64,000 nt of DNA from Sphingobacterium sp. JB170 (GCF_900163865.1 NZ_FUKU01000026.1:124001-188000); one strand, 5' to 3'. Positions 45,412 through 56,211 are shown, counted from the stretch's first letter. Made by a program: numbers and translations. Notes: a model not told the origin generated them from the letters alone.

Positions 45412-47166
45412 ATGTATAGAAGTCATAATTGTGGCGAATTACGTATTGCCGACGTAACAAAGGATGTTACCCTATCTGGATGGGTACAGAAGTCCCGTGA
45501 TAAGGGTTTTATGATTTGGGTCGATTTGCGGGATCGTTACGGTATTACACAGCTCATATTTGACGAATCTCGGACGCAAAAATCCATCATGCAACTGGCA
45601 AAGTCTCTGGGTCGAGAGTTCGTTATACAGGTAAAAGGTACGGTCATCGAACGCGAGGCAAAAAACACAACCATGTTAACCGGTGAAGTCGAAATACTTG
45701 TTAATGAGTTACAAATATTAAACCAGGCGCAAGTTCCTCCTTTTACGATCGAGGATGATACAGACGGAGGTGAAGATATCCGCATGAAATACCGATATCT
45801 TGACATCCGCCGAAATCCCGTTAAAAACAGCTTATTGTTTCGTCATAAAGTAACCCAGCAGGTGCGAAACTATTTATCGAACCTAGATTTTTGCGAAATA
45901 GAAACCCCTTATTTAATTAAATCCACACCCGAAGGTGCAAGAGATTTCGTTGTTCCCTCGCGAATGAATCCGGGTCAATTTTACGCCCTACCACAATCGC
46001 CGCAAACGTTTAAACAACTATTAATGGTCGCCGGTATGGACCGTTATTTTCAAATTGTGAAGTGTTTTCGTGATGAAGATCTTCGCTCCGATCGTCAACC
46101 TGAGTTCACACAGATAGACTGTGAGATGTCATTTATCGATCAGGAAGATATACTAGAAGTTTTCGAAGGGCTAACACGTCATTTATTGCGTGAAATACAT
46201 CATATTGAACTCGACAAGTTCCCTCGCATGACGTATCGTGAGGCGATGAATAAATATGGTAATGACAAACCGGATATCCGGTTTGGAATGGAATTCGGTG
46301 AATTAAACACTGTTGCTCAAAACAAAGATTTCACCGTATTCAATAATGCAGAGCTTGTTGTCGGTATCGCTGTTCCGGGCGCTGCATCCTATACACGCAA
46401 ACAAATTGACGAGCTGGTCAACTGGGTTAAACGTCCGCAAGTAGGGGCCTTGGGTATGGTGTACTGCAAATGCGAAATTGACGGCACGTTTAAATCGTCT
46501 GTCGATAAATTCTACGATCAACAAGATTTAGCCAACTGGTCAAAAGCAACCCAAGCACGCGCAGGTGATTTAATATTGATACTTTCAGGACCCGCCGACA
46601 AAACACGCGGGCAGTTAAGCGCGCTTCGCATGGAGCTAGGAAATCGTCTAGGTCTTCGTAAGCCTGATGAATTCGCGCCTTTATGGGTTATTGACTTCCC
46701 GCTTTTAGAGTGGGATCAAGATACAAACCGCTACCACGCGATGCACCACCCTTTCACCTCACCAAAAGTGGAAGACATACATTTGCTTGACACGAATCCG
46801 GTTGAAGTGCGTGCCAACGCCTATGACCTGGTATTAAACGGAAATGAAATTGGTGGGGGGTCAATACGTATACACGATAAACAGACGCAAGCCTTAATGT
46901 TTAAACACCTCGGGTTCACCCAAGAGCAGGCCGAAAAACAATTCGGCTTCCTGATGAACGCCTTTGAATACGGCGCGCCACCGCACGGAGGTCTGGCATT
47001 TGGACTTGACCGGCTAACCGCCATCTTAGGAGGGCAAGAAACTATCCGCGATTTCATCGCGTTTCCGAAGAACAACGCTGGTCGCGACATAATGATCGAT
47101 GCGCCGTCCGCGATCGACCAAACGCAATTACAAGAATTGCACCTCCAGCTAGACGTGCAAGACTAA
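45412..47166 (+). CDS. aspS: Aspartyl-tRNA synthetase
   Basis: 584 aa class II synthetase of the bacterial type. N-terminal OB fold ([26 protein letters not shown]), catalytic motif 2 near [18 protein letters not shown], a GAD insertion ([18 protein letters not shown] and following) and motif 3 [15 protein letters not shown]. It charges tRNA-Asp. A bacterial GAD domain separates it from archaeal/eukaryotic forms. It is divergent from the dcw cluster, and a strong inverted repeat follows it. Confidence 0.97.
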   Translation: MYRSHNCGELRIADVTKDVTLSGWVQKSRDKGFMIWVDLRDRYGITQLIFDESRTQKSIMQLAKSLGREFVIQVKGTVIEREAKNTTMLTGEVEILVNELQILNQAQVPPFTIEDDTDGGEDIRMKYRYLDIRRNPVKNSLLFRHKVTQQVRNYLSNLDFCEIETPYLIKSTPEGARDFVVPSRMNPGQFYALPQSPQTFKQLLMVAGMDRYFQIVKCFRDEDLRSDRQPEFTQIDCEMSFIDQEDILEVFEGLTRHLLREIHHIELDKFPRMTYREAMNKYGNDKPDIRFGMEFGELNTVAQNKDFTVFNNAELVVGIAVPGAASYTRKQIDELVNWVKRPQVGALGMVYCKCEIDGTFKSSVDKFYDQQDLANWSKATQARAGDLILILSGPADKTRGQLSALRMELGNRLGLRKPDEFAPLWVIDFPLLEWDQDTNRYHAMHHPFTSPKVEDIHLLDTNPVEVRANAYDLVLNGNEIGGGSIRIHDKQTQALMFKHLGFTQEQAEKQFGFLMNAFEYGAPPHGGLAFGLDRLTAILGGQETIRDFIAFPKNNAGRDIMIDAPSAIDQTQLQELHLQLDVQD

Positions 47167-47186
47167 TTCCCCGTTAGAATTCTAGT

Positions 47187-47237
47187 GATTTAAGGGGCTA
47201 TAGTACAATTAAAATTTGTACTATAGCCCCTTAAATC
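47187..47237. terminator. 22-bp perfect inverted repeat after aspS
   Basis: Left arm 47187-47208 and right arm 47216-47237 are perfectly complementary over 22 bp (core AAGGGGCTATAGTACAA), 7-nt loop. It starts 20 nt after the aspS stop. No T-run follows, but the arms end in AAAT/ATTT. Most likely a terminator; the stem is longer than the others in the window. Confidence 0.65.
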
Positions 47238-47359
47238 CATAAAGCACGCTATCCGAGCTATACGTAACTTTTACATTTAGCTGCCGCCCATTTCGTTAAC
47301 CGCAAACCAATAGTCCAGTTACCTTGCTAATCCATTGAAAAAAGATTATTTTTACCCAC

Positions 47360-48745
47360 ATGGCGCAAAATATCGCAGAAAAATTTCTTACCGACAGTGC
47401 TGTCAAGTCATTTGATCAAGCGCACCGGGACATTATTAATGTCAATATCGACAAATACAATGTGGCGTTTGAGGGCGGTAAAAGTAAATTTTTAGATCTC
47501 GATAATTCCAAAAAAAAGGCTAACCTGATTAAATGGAAAGTCATGGAAAATCTCGACCGATATTTACTAGACTTTGAGAGCAACTTCACGCGGCGCGGCG
47601 GGAATGTAATATGGGCCAACGATGCCGAAGAGGCGCAGCGTGAAATAGCACGCATTATAGATCTTCATCAAGCGAAATCTGTCATCAAATCCAAGTCGAT
47701 GGTTACTGAGGAGATTGAACTTAACAGTTTCTTGGAAGAAAATGGTATCCAGACCGTTGAGAGTGACCTTGGAGAGTTCATTATCCAGCTTTTAGGACAG
47801 AAGCCCTACCATTTTGTAACTCCAGCAATGCACTTGAGTTTGGAAGAAATTGCCAAAGTGTTCCACGAGAAATTTGACACCCCTCTGGATGCAACCGCCG
47901 AACAGCTCACGATGACCGCTCGAGAACTACTTCGCGAAAAGTACAAAACGGCAGACATCGGTATTTCCGGAGCCAACTTCTTAGTTTCCGAAACGGGAAG
48001 TATCGCAATTACAGAAAACGAAGGTAACGCACGCTTAACTACAACATTTCCAAAAATTCACATCGCGGTGGCGGGAATAGAAAAAATAATTCCAAACATG
48101 CAGGATTTGGATTTATTTTGGCCCCTGCTCGCCACACACGGCACAGGACAAAACCTAACCGTTTATAACACGATACTTAGCGGTCCACGACAAACTAACG
48201 AATCGGACGGTCCAGAAGAAATGTATGTCATTCTTTTGGATAATGGGCGCACGAACCTGCTTGCGCAAAAGGAGCAGCGCCAGGGATTATACTGCATTCG
48301 ATGTGGATCGTGTTTAAATGTCTGTCCCGTATACCAGAACATTGGCGGACACACGTATGGAACGACCTACCAAGGCCCTATCGGGTCGTTAATATCGCCC
48401 CACCTACAGGGCATGAAAGAATTTAATCACCTCAGTCACGCCTCTTCGCTGTGTGGAAAATGTACGGAGGTTTGTCCAGTAGGCATCGACATACAAACCA
48501 TGCTTCTGCTTAATCGAAAAGATGCTGTTGATCAAAACCTAGTTTCGACAGCAGAGAAGCAAACGTGGAAAGGCTTCACCTACGCTATCCAGCGCCGAAA
48601 ACTGATTGATATGTTCGGTGGAAAATTCAAAAATTTCTTCATAAGACTGTTCTTTAAAAAGAACTGGGGCACCAAAAGAGAACTACCACCAATCGCTAAA
48701 AAATCGTTCTCTAAACAGTGGAAAGAGCAGGAGAAACTCAAATAG
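47360..48745 (+). CDS. lutB: LutB-type iron-sulfur lactate utilisation protein
   Basis: 461 aa. An N-terminal LUD domain (about 60-290, with SKSMVTEEIELNSFLEENG and ISGANFLVSETGSIAITENE) precedes two 4Fe-4S motifs, CIRCGSCLNVCP near 313 and CGKCTEVCP near 371. This order is that of LutB (YkgF). LutA, LutB and LutC together oxidise L-lactate to pyruvate in the cytoplasm. Neither lutA nor lutC is adjacent here, so they must lie elsewhere or be absent. Confidence 0.9.
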   Translation: MAQNIAEKFLTDSAVKSFDQAHRDIINVNIDKYNVAFEGGKSKFLDLDNSKKKANLIKWKVMENLDRYLLDFESNFTRRGGNVIWANDAEEAQREIARIIDLHQAKSVIKSKSMVTEEIELNSFLEENGIQTVESDLGEFIIQLLGQKPYHFVTPAMHLSLEEIAKVFHEKFDTPLDATAEQLTMTARELLREKYKTADIGISGANFLVSETGSIAITENEGNARLTTTFPKIHIAVAGIEKIIPNMQDLDLFWPLLATHGTGQNLTVYNTILSGPRQTNESDGPEEMYVILLDNGRTNLLAQKEQRQGLYCIRCGSCLNVCPVYQNIGGHTYGTTYQGPIGSLISPHLQGMKEFNHLSHASSLCGKCTEVCPVGIDIQTMLLLNRKDAVDQNLVSTAEKQTWKGFTYAIQRRKLIDMFGGKFKNFFIRLFFKKNWGTKRELPPIAKKSFSKQWKEQEKLK

Positions 48746-48769
48746 AATCGATCCGGAACGATCCCCAGA

Positions 48770-51250
48770 TTAATATGGATCAACATCGATGGACAGCCTT
48801 ATCCCTTTATTTGTTTTATCAATTTCAAACTGTTGAATAGAAACACGTATCAAGTCTTTCACTTTTACGATGCTCACGTTATTACGCTCGATTTTTAAAG
48901 TAATTGTTTGAATAAAATAATTCCGTACACGAGATACTAATGGAGGCTCTGGTCCGAGTACACGTTCACCCAACTGTCCTCGCAAAGCACTAGCAAGCTT
49001 GGTCGCCCCATGATAGGCTAACTGCATATCCGTATGCCGAATCTCGATACGAATTAATCGATAGAATGGTGGGTAAAAATAATTTTTACGTTCTTTGATT
49101 TCAGTCATGAACATCCCTTCATAATCGTGCGCGATGACCTGTTCTATAACGCGGTGATTAGGTGTATAGGTCTGTATGACAACGTGACCTTGTTTTCGTC
49201 GGCGTCCGGCGCGCCCAGCGACCTGCGAGAAAAGCGAAAAGGCTCGTTCGTAAGCCCGGAAATCAGGGAAATTGATCATCGAATCGGCATTTATAATACC
49301 GATTAAATTAACGCGCCCAAAATCAAGCCCTTTTGCCACCATCTGTGTACCGATAAGAATATCAAATTCATGCTCATCAAATGCGGTGATTACTTTATCA
49401 AAACCATATTTCCCCTTTGTGGAATCTAGATCGAGTCGACCTGTACGCACATTTGGCAAAAGCAGTTCTAGCTCCTCCTCAACACGCTCGGTACCGAAGC
49501 CTTTACTCTCAATATGAGACATGCCACATGCCGGGCAGACCTGAATCGGTGGTTCATTATGCCCGCAGTAATGGCAATGCATGTGGTTACTAGTCTTGTG
49601 GTAGGTGAGACTGACATCACAATTCACGCATTTGGCCACCCACCCGCAACTGTTACACTGCACGAATGGAGTATGACCGCGTCGATTCTGAAACAAGATC
49701 ACTTGTTCCTTTTCTTGTAATGCATCATTGATTCCGTTCAAAAGTACACCGCTGAAATAAGAAAACATTTGTTCTTTACGTCCTTCCTCGGTAATGTTTA
49801 CGACGGAAATTTCTGGCAGTTGCGCCTCGCCGAATCGCTCCTTGAGTTCCACCAATCCATATTTGCCTGCTTTGGCGTTATAATAGCTTTCCACCGATGG
49901 TGTTGCTGAGCCCAAAATTACTTTGGCTTTATGTGATTGAGCCAAGAATATCGCCGTATCTCTAGCATGATACCGCGGGGCCGGTTCATACTGTTTGTAA
50001 GACACCTCGTGCTCCTCGTCGATAACAATTAAGCCCAAATCCTTAAAAGGCAAAAACACCGAAGAACGTGCTCCGACAATCACTTTCAGGTCTCCTTTTA
50101 ACACCTTATGCCAAACTTCGGCGCGCTCATTGTCGTTAAACTTGGAATGATAGACACCTAATTTATCGCCAAAATGAACGCGTAATCGTTCAGTAATTTG
50201 AGCGGTTAAGGCAATCTCAGGCAAGAGATACAATGCATTTTTACCCTCTAGGAGCGCCTTTTCTATTAAACGGATGTAAATTTGCGTTTTCCCTGATGCT
50301 GTTACCCCATGAAGAAGTACGACGTCTTTTTGTTCAAAGCAATCAATAATTTCCGTGTACGCGCGCGCTTGATTTTTGTTAAAATTAAATTCCGCACTAA
50401 AATCGATATCTTCTCCCTCGAACCGGGAAACAATTTTTTCATTAACAATAAATACACCTTTCTCGATCAACGAAGCAATTACACCCGAACTAACGGCAGT
50501 AGCCTCCATTACTTCGGCTTTAGTAACCTCGGCTTTAGCTTTGCGAAGCTGCATAAATCCAATAACGGCGTCCTGTTGTTTATGCGCTCGATTAAGCGAA
50601 TCCAGTAACAGTCGCTTGCTCTGCTCGCTCTGAAATTCGGATGCAAACTCCAAAAAACTCTTACGCTTTGGTTTATAACGATCCTTAATCTCCTCAGCTA
50701 TTAAAATATGGCCTTTCTCAAATAAAGATTTAAGTAATGGAAAAACTGTCTTCTGCCCTAAAAGCTTGACAATATCATTAACGGTCAACTCTTTAGCAAC
50801 ATCTAAAGCGTCCATCACCAAATATGCCTTATCCGACAACGAACTGCGATCTAAGTCTATATTGCTCGATGCGATAATCTTGGTTTCACTGGCCATTTTT
50901 AGCGCTGAAGGTAAAGCTGCCTGCATTACCTCCCCCAGGTAACACATGTAATAACTCGACATCCACTCCCAGGTTTCAAGGTGTTGTTGTTTCACGATGG
51001 GCTCATCGTCAATAATATTGAGAATATATTTCGCTTCGTACTTCAATGGCGCTTCTCCTGAAACGCGATAGACGATTGCCGAGTATATCTTATTACGACC
51101 AAACTGTACAATAACCCGTTTCCCCACCTCGATTTGGTCATTCCATTCCGCGGGTACTCGATACGTATACGTCTTGGCTATGAAAAGCGGTAAAATTACC
51201 TCTACAAATAAGGTTTGTCGATCTTGCTGAAACAATGACTCTTCATACAT
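48770..51250 (-). CDS. priA: Primosomal protein N' (replication restart helicase PriA)
   Basis: 826 aa from ATG 51250 (MYEESLFQQDRQTLFVEVIL). A longer frame to 51331 adds a 27-residue unlike stretch and is rejected. 3'-end-binding N-terminal domain, then helicase motif I LLHGVTASGKTQIYI, DEEH in LIVIDEEHEVSYKQ, and a zinc-binding insert with eight cysteines (CNSCGWVAKCVNC...CHYCGH...CPACG). Motif VI region: QVAGRAGRRRKQG. It reloads the replicative helicase at stalled forks. Single gene. Confidence 0.96.
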   Translation of the reverse strand: MYEESLFQQDRQTLFVEVILPLFIAKTYTYRVPAEWNDQIEVGKRVIVQFGRNKIYSAIVYRVSGEAPLKYEAKYILNIIDDEPIVKQQHLETWEWMSSYYMCYLGEVMQAALPSALKMASETKIIASSNIDLDRSSLSDKAYLVMDALDVAKELTVNDIVKLLGQKTVFPLLKSLFEKGHILIAEEIKDRYKPKRKSFLEFASEFQSEQSKRLLLDSLNRAHKQQDAVIGFMQLRKAKAEVTKAEVMEATAVSSGVIASLIEKGVFIVNEKIVSRFEGEDIDFSAEFNFNKNQARAYTEIIDCFEQKDVVLLHGVTASGKTQIYIRLIEKALLEGKNALYLLPEIALTAQITERLRVHFGDKLGVYHSKFNDNERAEVWHKVLKGDLKVIVGARSSVFLPFKDLGLIVIDEEHEVSYKQYEPAPRYHARDTAIFLAQSHKAKVILGSATPSVESYYNAKAGKYGLVELKERFGEAQLPEISVVNITEEGRKEQMFSYFSGVLLNGINDALQEKEQVILFQNRRGHTPFVQCNSCGWVAKCVNCDVSLTYHKTSNHMHCHYCGHNEPPIQVCPACGMSHIESKGFGTERVEEELELLLPNVRTGRLDLDSTKGKYGFDKVITAFDEHEFDILIGTQMVAKGLDFGRVNLIGIINADSMINFPDFRAYERAFSLFSQVAGRAGRRRKQGHVVIQTYTPNHRVIEQVIAHDYEGMFMTEIKERKNYFYPPFYRLIRIEIRHTDMQLAYHGATKLASALRGQLGERVLGPEPPLVSRVRNYFIQTITLKIERNNVSIVKVKDLIRVSIQQFEIDKTNKGIRLSIDVDPY

Positions 51251-51690
51251 AAAAACAAAAAATGAAATGCCCATCCATCGCAATGCTAATGAAACGGGCT
51301 TCCTGCTTCGTAGACGAAAATAAAAATTCATCTCCGCAGGCGTTACTTCCGAGCTATCCGCCCGTAGTTGTTAATCTATGGGACGCAAAATCCCGTTGTT
51401 TGACAATCGTATTCAATCACCCCGAAAACCTTGCGTTCGTTTTCGCTGTGTACCAGGTTCTATCCTTTAGTGCTCCTAGCTAAAGGTATATCCGGCGATC
51501 CGGCCAGCAACTTTTTGCTAATCCGTTCGTCGTAAATGTACGAAAACCGTTAAACCACGTAATGTTATTAGATTTACGCTTTCAACGGTTGTCCGGGTAT
51601 AGATCGTTCGCGTCGTAGTGAAAATATGAATAAAAAACAATGCCTTCATTTAGTTACAAACAAAGGTCACTGATAGTGCTTGCGCTCAGT
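51251..51690. other. 440-nt gap between DUF423 gene and priA
   Basis: No convincing gene or promoter with both boxes. A short plus-strand frame (51262-51483) overlaps the discarded N-terminal extension of priA. A 7-bp hairpin, CCTTTAG/CTAAAGG (51464-51486), is too weak to name. I see nothing else. Confidence 0.35.
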
Positions 51691-52080
51691 CTAGGATCGG
51701 TTACGCACCGCCGCGATAAACAATCCAATCCAGCCTGCGATAAAAAATAAACCGCCGAGTGGTGTAACCGGGCCTAAAAACGTCATACCTTCGAATCCCA
51801 ATAATTCGCGAACACTAAGCAAATACAGCGATCCAGAAAATAATAAAATACCGATTGTAAACGCGATAAATGACACGCGAATAGAAGCATTCTTTGCCCT
51901 GGAAAAGGTCGAGAGAAATAAAAGCGCCAAGGTATGATAAAAGTGATATTGATTCGCAGTTTTCCACGTATCCAAATGATGATCACTAATCTTACTTTCC
52001 AGACCATGCGCACCGAAGGCTCCTAATATAACAGCTGTTAACCCAAAAAAGGATGCTATTAGTATAATTCTTTTATTCAT
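51691..52080 (-). CDS. DUF423 (YgdD-like) membrane protein
   Basis: 129 aa, four hydrophobic helices. The family motif GAFGAHGLESK follows the first helix, then NQYHFYHTLALLFLS, and the last third has VTPLGGLFFIAGWIGLF. DUF423 proteins are small inner-membrane proteins of unknown function. Single gene. Confidence 0.9.
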   Translation of the reverse strand: MNKRIILIASFFGLTAVILGAFGAHGLESKISDHHLDTWKTANQYHFYHTLALLFLSTFSRAKNASIRVSFIAFTIGILLFSGSLYLLSVRELLGFEGMTFLGPVTPLGGLFFIAGWIGLFIAAVRNRS

Positions 52081-52396
52081 AAATAATCCTAATGCAAAAT
52101 ATTAAATAAAGCGTCGCCGTAATCGAATTTTACTGTTCCGAACATAATCCGAACGACACCAAGAAATAGATTTAATGCGTGCCCGCGATTTTAAACCATA
52201 AATTTAAAAAAATAATTGTAATAAGCCTTTCAAATTTTTCGAAATAGCCCTTTTTCATGCCTATCGAAAGCATCCCGAAAGCGCCGGAATCATAATTATT
52301 TTTAATTATGGCTGTTCTATTCACAGGAAAGATAGCACTAAAAGACTGAAATACTCTTTTATTTTCTATTTTTGAGTAGCGACAGGCTTGTGTACG
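52081..52396 (+). other. 316-nt upstream region of the 873-aa protein gene
   Basis: No gene. It holds one exact -7 element (TATTTTTG, 52367-52374) 22 nt before the ATG at 52397, and A/T-rich sequence otherwise. Confidence 0.4.
52367..52374 (+). promoter_or_regulatory. -7 element for the 873-aa protein gene
   Basis: TATTTTTG matches TAnnTTTG, 22 nt before the ATG at 52397. It supports that ATG over a TTG nine nucleotides earlier. Confidence 0.5.
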
Positions 52397-55018
52397 ATGA
52401 AAAATACCATAATTACAACAATTTTACTTTTTATCGCCGTTATCGGCGCCACAGTTTACTACTTTGCTAATGTCAATGGTGAGAAGAAAGAAACAATCCG
52501 GCCTCTGACTTTTCTACCGGAGGAAACATTTGTAATCGCTACTTTTCGCAATGATGTAACTATCGACAATATTTTCAAAGATTTTGAGATTTTTGAAGCA
52601 ATGGTCGGAACCTCAGAAATAACTAAATGGAAAGAACTGAAAAGCAACTTAGTTCGTAAGCAACAGCTTCAACCATATCTTAATGGATCAGAAATTTATA
52701 TTTCACAACACCCAGCGAAGACAGGCATATCGACCTTATTTACGCTTCCGACAACGGAAACAATATCGGCTTCGGAAATTCACACATTAATCCAACAGGT
52801 GGCAGAAAGTTATACCATTACCGAAAATGATACACTTGGCGTAAAAATCTATAGCTTAAACAGCGGCGTAAAAGATTCTATTTTCCATATCGCTTATTAC
52901 AAACAAATATTCTTTGGATCCTATTCGAACGCACTGGTGCAAAATGTAATTGATCCCAATACCCCTAAACTCGCTGAGGAAGCCATCGACTATTTCGTGG
53001 AGAACAACAGTCGCAACTCGCCGCTAAGCGTCTATTTCGCGCACGACCAACTGAGCGGGATCGCAAAAACATTTATGCGCAGTAAGCCAGCCAACTTTTT
53101 ATCACTATTTGAAAAGCTTGGTGGTCATTCAGCATGGAACCTGAGTTTTAAAAACGACGCCCTCATTCTTAGCGGGGAAAGCGAAACATCCCACAAAAAG
53201 GACAACTACCTGGAAATATTTAGCGCCCAGAATAAGACAACCCAGCGCCTATTTAATTATTTCCCGGAAAATACATCCTCATTCCTTTCGTTTGCGATCA
53301 GCAATCAGCAAAAATTCGATAGTGATCTTAAAAATCTCTTTACCTTGCGTTCGGAATACGCAAAAATGGATGACCAGTTTGCTGCCATTTCAAAAAATAA
53401 GAACATGAATTGGGAGAAAGAAATACGTCCGATATTTTCCAATGAGTTTGCCCTAATTGAGCAGAGCAATCGTACGACGCTAGCATTTATAACGCTGGCC
53501 GACACGACAAAAAGTAACATTTTAAAGGAAAAACTTTCTACACGTGTTGCCGATTCCATCTATCGATTTGATAATTCGAATATACCCTACATGGTTTTTG
53601 GGGACCCGCTAAAATCATTTTCACGTCCCTATTTCATATGCCTGGACAATACACTTATCATCTCGAATCATCTATCCTTACTTCGAACGTATCAAAAAGA
53701 CATGAAGACTGACCAACGCCTGATCAACACAGTAGGCTTCAAAAACTTTGAGAAAACACAAGGTAACGATGCGAACATTACCTACTTCCTGCGAACGGAA
53801 AAATCGGGCAACGTATTATACAGACTATTGAAGCCTTCATTTTACAAAGTATTCCGCGACAAAGTAAACTATGGATACAACGACTTTTATTCTTGGTCGA
53901 TGCAGATTTCCGGAAATAATGGCGAGTTTACATCTAATATTTATGGGATCTATAAAAGTGAAAATGCATTGGGAGTGACGCCGGAATGGACGTACCAATT
54001 TGCGAACAGCCCCATCACTCAGCCATGGGTTTTTGAACATTCGGACACCAGCCAATTTATCTTGATTCAGGAACAAGATCACACACTTCATGGAATTTAC
54101 CCAAATGGCGCTAAGCTATGGTCAGCTGTCCTACAAGGCCGAATTGTCGGACAAGTTCAACAACTAGAGGACCGCTCGATCGTGTTTGTAACCGACAGAA
54201 ATCGACTGTACAGAATCAACACGGAAGGTAAAACGCTGCCCGGGTTTTCGACCGAGTTAAGTTACGAACCATCCAATTCACCGACAGTAGCTACAGTCAA
54301 TGACGAACGCTTGATTTTTATACCGACCAACGACAAGTTCCTGGTGTATGACATGGATGGCGAGCAAAAAAATGAATGGGAGAATAACGCGGTGCACGGC
54401 AATATATTATTTGACATCAAAGTATCCGACAACCATGTGTATATGGGTACGGATTCGGGAAATTTTTATCAGTATGATGCGACCGGAGACCTTTTGAAAG
54501 AAGAACAAGTCACAGGAACTGGGTTTAGCAATCCGATAGCAACTGGTGAGAACCTCGAGAAACAGTGGGGTGTATTTGCAATAGATACGGCAAGTACCTT
54601 ATACTTCATTGATTTCAAGAACGAACCTCGAGCAGCAAAAATAGGAAATTGGTCTTCGCGTGCAACCCACTTCTTTACGCCACAATCCGACAACAACAAA
54701 TTGCAGTTATACTCCATCGATAACAAACAACTCTTTTCCCAAGGGCTGCTGGACACCACCATTACTTATGCCTATAATTTCACACAAAAAATCGAGGACA
54801 GACCGCAGTTCTTCCCAAATGAATCGGATAATTATATGTTGGGTATAGCCTCACGGGGCAACGCAATGATATACCTATTCGATCCAAAAGGCAATCTTTA
54901 TGATGGCTTTCCAATTACGGCATTGTCCGATTTCTATTATGGAAAAATTGATTACAACAGCGGCGTTTATTTGTTGTGTGTGCGTCGCGATAAAAAACTA
55001 TATGCTTTTAAAAAATAA
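52397..55018 (+). CDS. Membrane-anchored protein with propeller-like C-terminus, unknown function
   Basis: 873 aa, not recognised. MKNTIITTILLFIAVIGATV is a signal anchor (1-23). Residues 30-520 form a large alpha/beta region with FLPEETFVIATFRND at its start, reminiscent of DUF3352-type domains. Residues about 530-873 show repeating short strand blocks: ILIQEQDHTLHGIYPNGAKL, IVFVTDRNRLYRINTEGK, LIFIPTNDKFLVYDMDGEQ, VYMGTDSGNFYQYDATGD, MIYLFDPKGNLYDGFP. The spacing (about 40-50 residues) and the aromatic/Asp-Gly ends suggest a PQQ- or WD-like beta-propeller. It would face the periplasm. Single gene with its own -7 element. Confidence 0.7.
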   Translation: MKNTIITTILLFIAVIGATVYYFANVNGEKKETIRPLTFLPEETFVIATFRNDVTIDNIFKDFEIFEAMVGTSEITKWKELKSNLVRKQQLQPYLNGSEIYISQHPAKTGISTLFTLPTTETISASEIHTLIQQVAESYTITENDTLGVKIYSLNSGVKDSIFHIAYYKQIFFGSYSNALVQNVIDPNTPKLAEEAIDYFVENNSRNSPLSVYFAHDQLSGIAKTFMRSKPANFLSLFEKLGGHSAWNLSFKNDALILSGESETSHKKDNYLEIFSAQNKTTQRLFNYFPENTSSFLSFAISNQQKFDSDLKNLFTLRSEYAKMDDQFAAISKNKNMNWEKEIRPIFSNEFALIEQSNRTTLAFITLADTTKSNILKEKLSTRVADSIYRFDNSNIPYMVFGDPLKSFSRPYFICLDNTLIISNHLSLLRTYQKDMKTDQRLINTVGFKNFEKTQGNDANITYFLRTEKSGNVLYRLLKPSFYKVFRDKVNYGYNDFYSWSMQISGNNGEFTSNIYGIYKSENALGVTPEWTYQFANSPITQPWVFEHSDTSQFILIQEQDHTLHGIYPNGAKLWSAVLQGRIVGQVQQLEDRSIVFVTDRNRLYRINTEGKTLPGFSTELSYEPSNSPTVATVNDERLIFIPTNDKFLVYDMDGEQKNEWENNAVHGNILFDIKVSDNHVYMGTDSGNFYQYDATGDLLKEEQVTGTGFSNPIATGENLEKQWGVFAIDTASTLYFIDFKNEPRAAKIGNWSSRATHFFTPQSDNNKLQLYSIDNKQLFSQGLLDTTITYAYNFTQKIEDRPQFFPNESDNYMLGIASRGNAMIYLFDPKGNLYDGFPITALSDFYYGKIDYNSGVYLLCVRRDKKLYAFKK

Positions 55019-55155
55019 ACACTTATATCACAGTATTATAGAACAGTATAGCGTTCGAGTGCGGGTGTGTAGCGTTTACAATTGCCTTTAGATTATCTTA
55101 ACATTATTTAAGATACACATCGAACCAAAAATTTCTCGAACTAATAAAATAATAG

Positions 55156-55163
55156 TAGGTTTG
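55156..55163 (+). promoter_or_regulatory. -7 element for nrnA
   Basis: TAGGTTTG matches TAnnTTTG, 16 nt before the ATG at 55180. No clear -33 TTG. Confidence 0.5.
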
Positions 55164-55179
55164 CACTCTTAGAATAATT

Positions 55180-56190
55180 ATGTTACAAGGACAAAATAGT
55201 TTACAGTTACTCAACGAACCTAAACAAATCGTTATTACAACCCACCATAAACCGGATGGAGATGCATTAGGATCTTCTCTTGGATTATTTCATTGGTTAA
55301 AAGCGAAAGGCCATCACGTGGAGGTCGTATTATCATCCGATTTCCCCACATTTTTAGATTGGATTCCCGGAAGAGATGAGGTACTCATATACCCAAACGA
55401 TACAGAAAAAGCTGAACAACTGATAAATAGCGCTGAAATAATTTTTTGTCTAGACTATAGCGCATTAAACCGCACAAATATTCTTGAACCGCTACTACGT
55501 GAATCCAAAGCGCAGAAATGGATGGTCGATCATCACCTGGATCCGGAGGACTTTGCACAGTTAAGTTATTGGGATTCTAATGCAGCAGCAACGGCACAAC
55601 TGATTTACACTTTTATTGCCGAACTTAACAATGATCCGGCTGGAATTTCTCCAGAGATTGCGACCTGTTTATATGCAGGAATCATGACTGATACGGGATC
55701 CTTCCGGTTCCGTTCTACAACCTCTGCGGTACACAATATTATTGCTAACTTAATTGACGCAGGTGCGCGAAACTGGGAGATCCATGAAAAAATTTATAAC
55801 AGTGCTACAGAAAATAGATTAAAATTTTTAGGCTATTGCTTGTTGAATTGTCTGGAAGTACTCCCAAACTATAATACCGCATTATTTTCAATCAGTAGAG
55901 AAGACCTGCAACAATTCAACGTAACCACTGGCGATACAGAAGGGTTAGTGAATTATGCGTTGTCGATAAAAGGCATTCGATTAGCTGCTTTATTTATCGA
56001 CAGAACTGAATTAATTAAATTATCTTTGCGATCCATCGGAGATATTCCTTGTAATGAAATATGCAAAAAGCATTTCAATGGAGGTGGACATTTAAACGCT
56101 TCAGGGGGGAGCTCCAATGAAAAGTTAAGCCAGGTTGTAAATAGGTTTAAATCTATTTTGCCCGATTATAAAGAAATATTAACAAAATAA
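55180..56190 (+). CDS. nrnA: Bifunctional oligoribonuclease/PAP phosphatase NrnA
   Basis: 336 aa DHH/DHHA1 protein. Metal motifs: TTHHKPDGDALGSS near residue 22, FCLDYSALNR, WMVDHHLDP, and MTDTGSFRF. The C-terminal DHHA1 domain has FNGGGHLNASGG, which binds the nucleotide end. It degrades short RNA and removes the 3' phosphate from pAp. The FKBP lipoprotein gene follows after 21 nt and may share the transcript. Confidence 0.93.
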   Translation: MLQGQNSLQLLNEPKQIVITTHHKPDGDALGSSLGLFHWLKAKGHHVEVVLSSDFPTFLDWIPGRDEVLIYPNDTEKAEQLINSAEIIFCLDYSALNRTNILEPLLRESKAQKWMVDHHLDPEDFAQLSYWDSNAAATAQLIYTFIAELNNDPAGISPEIATCLYAGIMTDTGSFRFRSTTSAVHNIIANLIDAGARNWEIHEKIYNSATENRLKFLGYCLLNCLEVLPNYNTALFSISREDLQQFNVTTGDTEGLVNYALSIKGIRLAALFIDRTELIKLSLRSIGDIPCNEICKKHFNGGGHLNASGGSSNEKLSQVVNRFKSILPDYKEILTK

Positions 56191-56211
56191 ATCAGTGAAT
56201 ATATCAGAAAA

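Noticed and set aside
51262..51483. 73-codon plus-strand frame opposite the priA start
   Set aside because: It lies antisense to the rejected N-terminal extension of priA and has no recognisable protein pattern.
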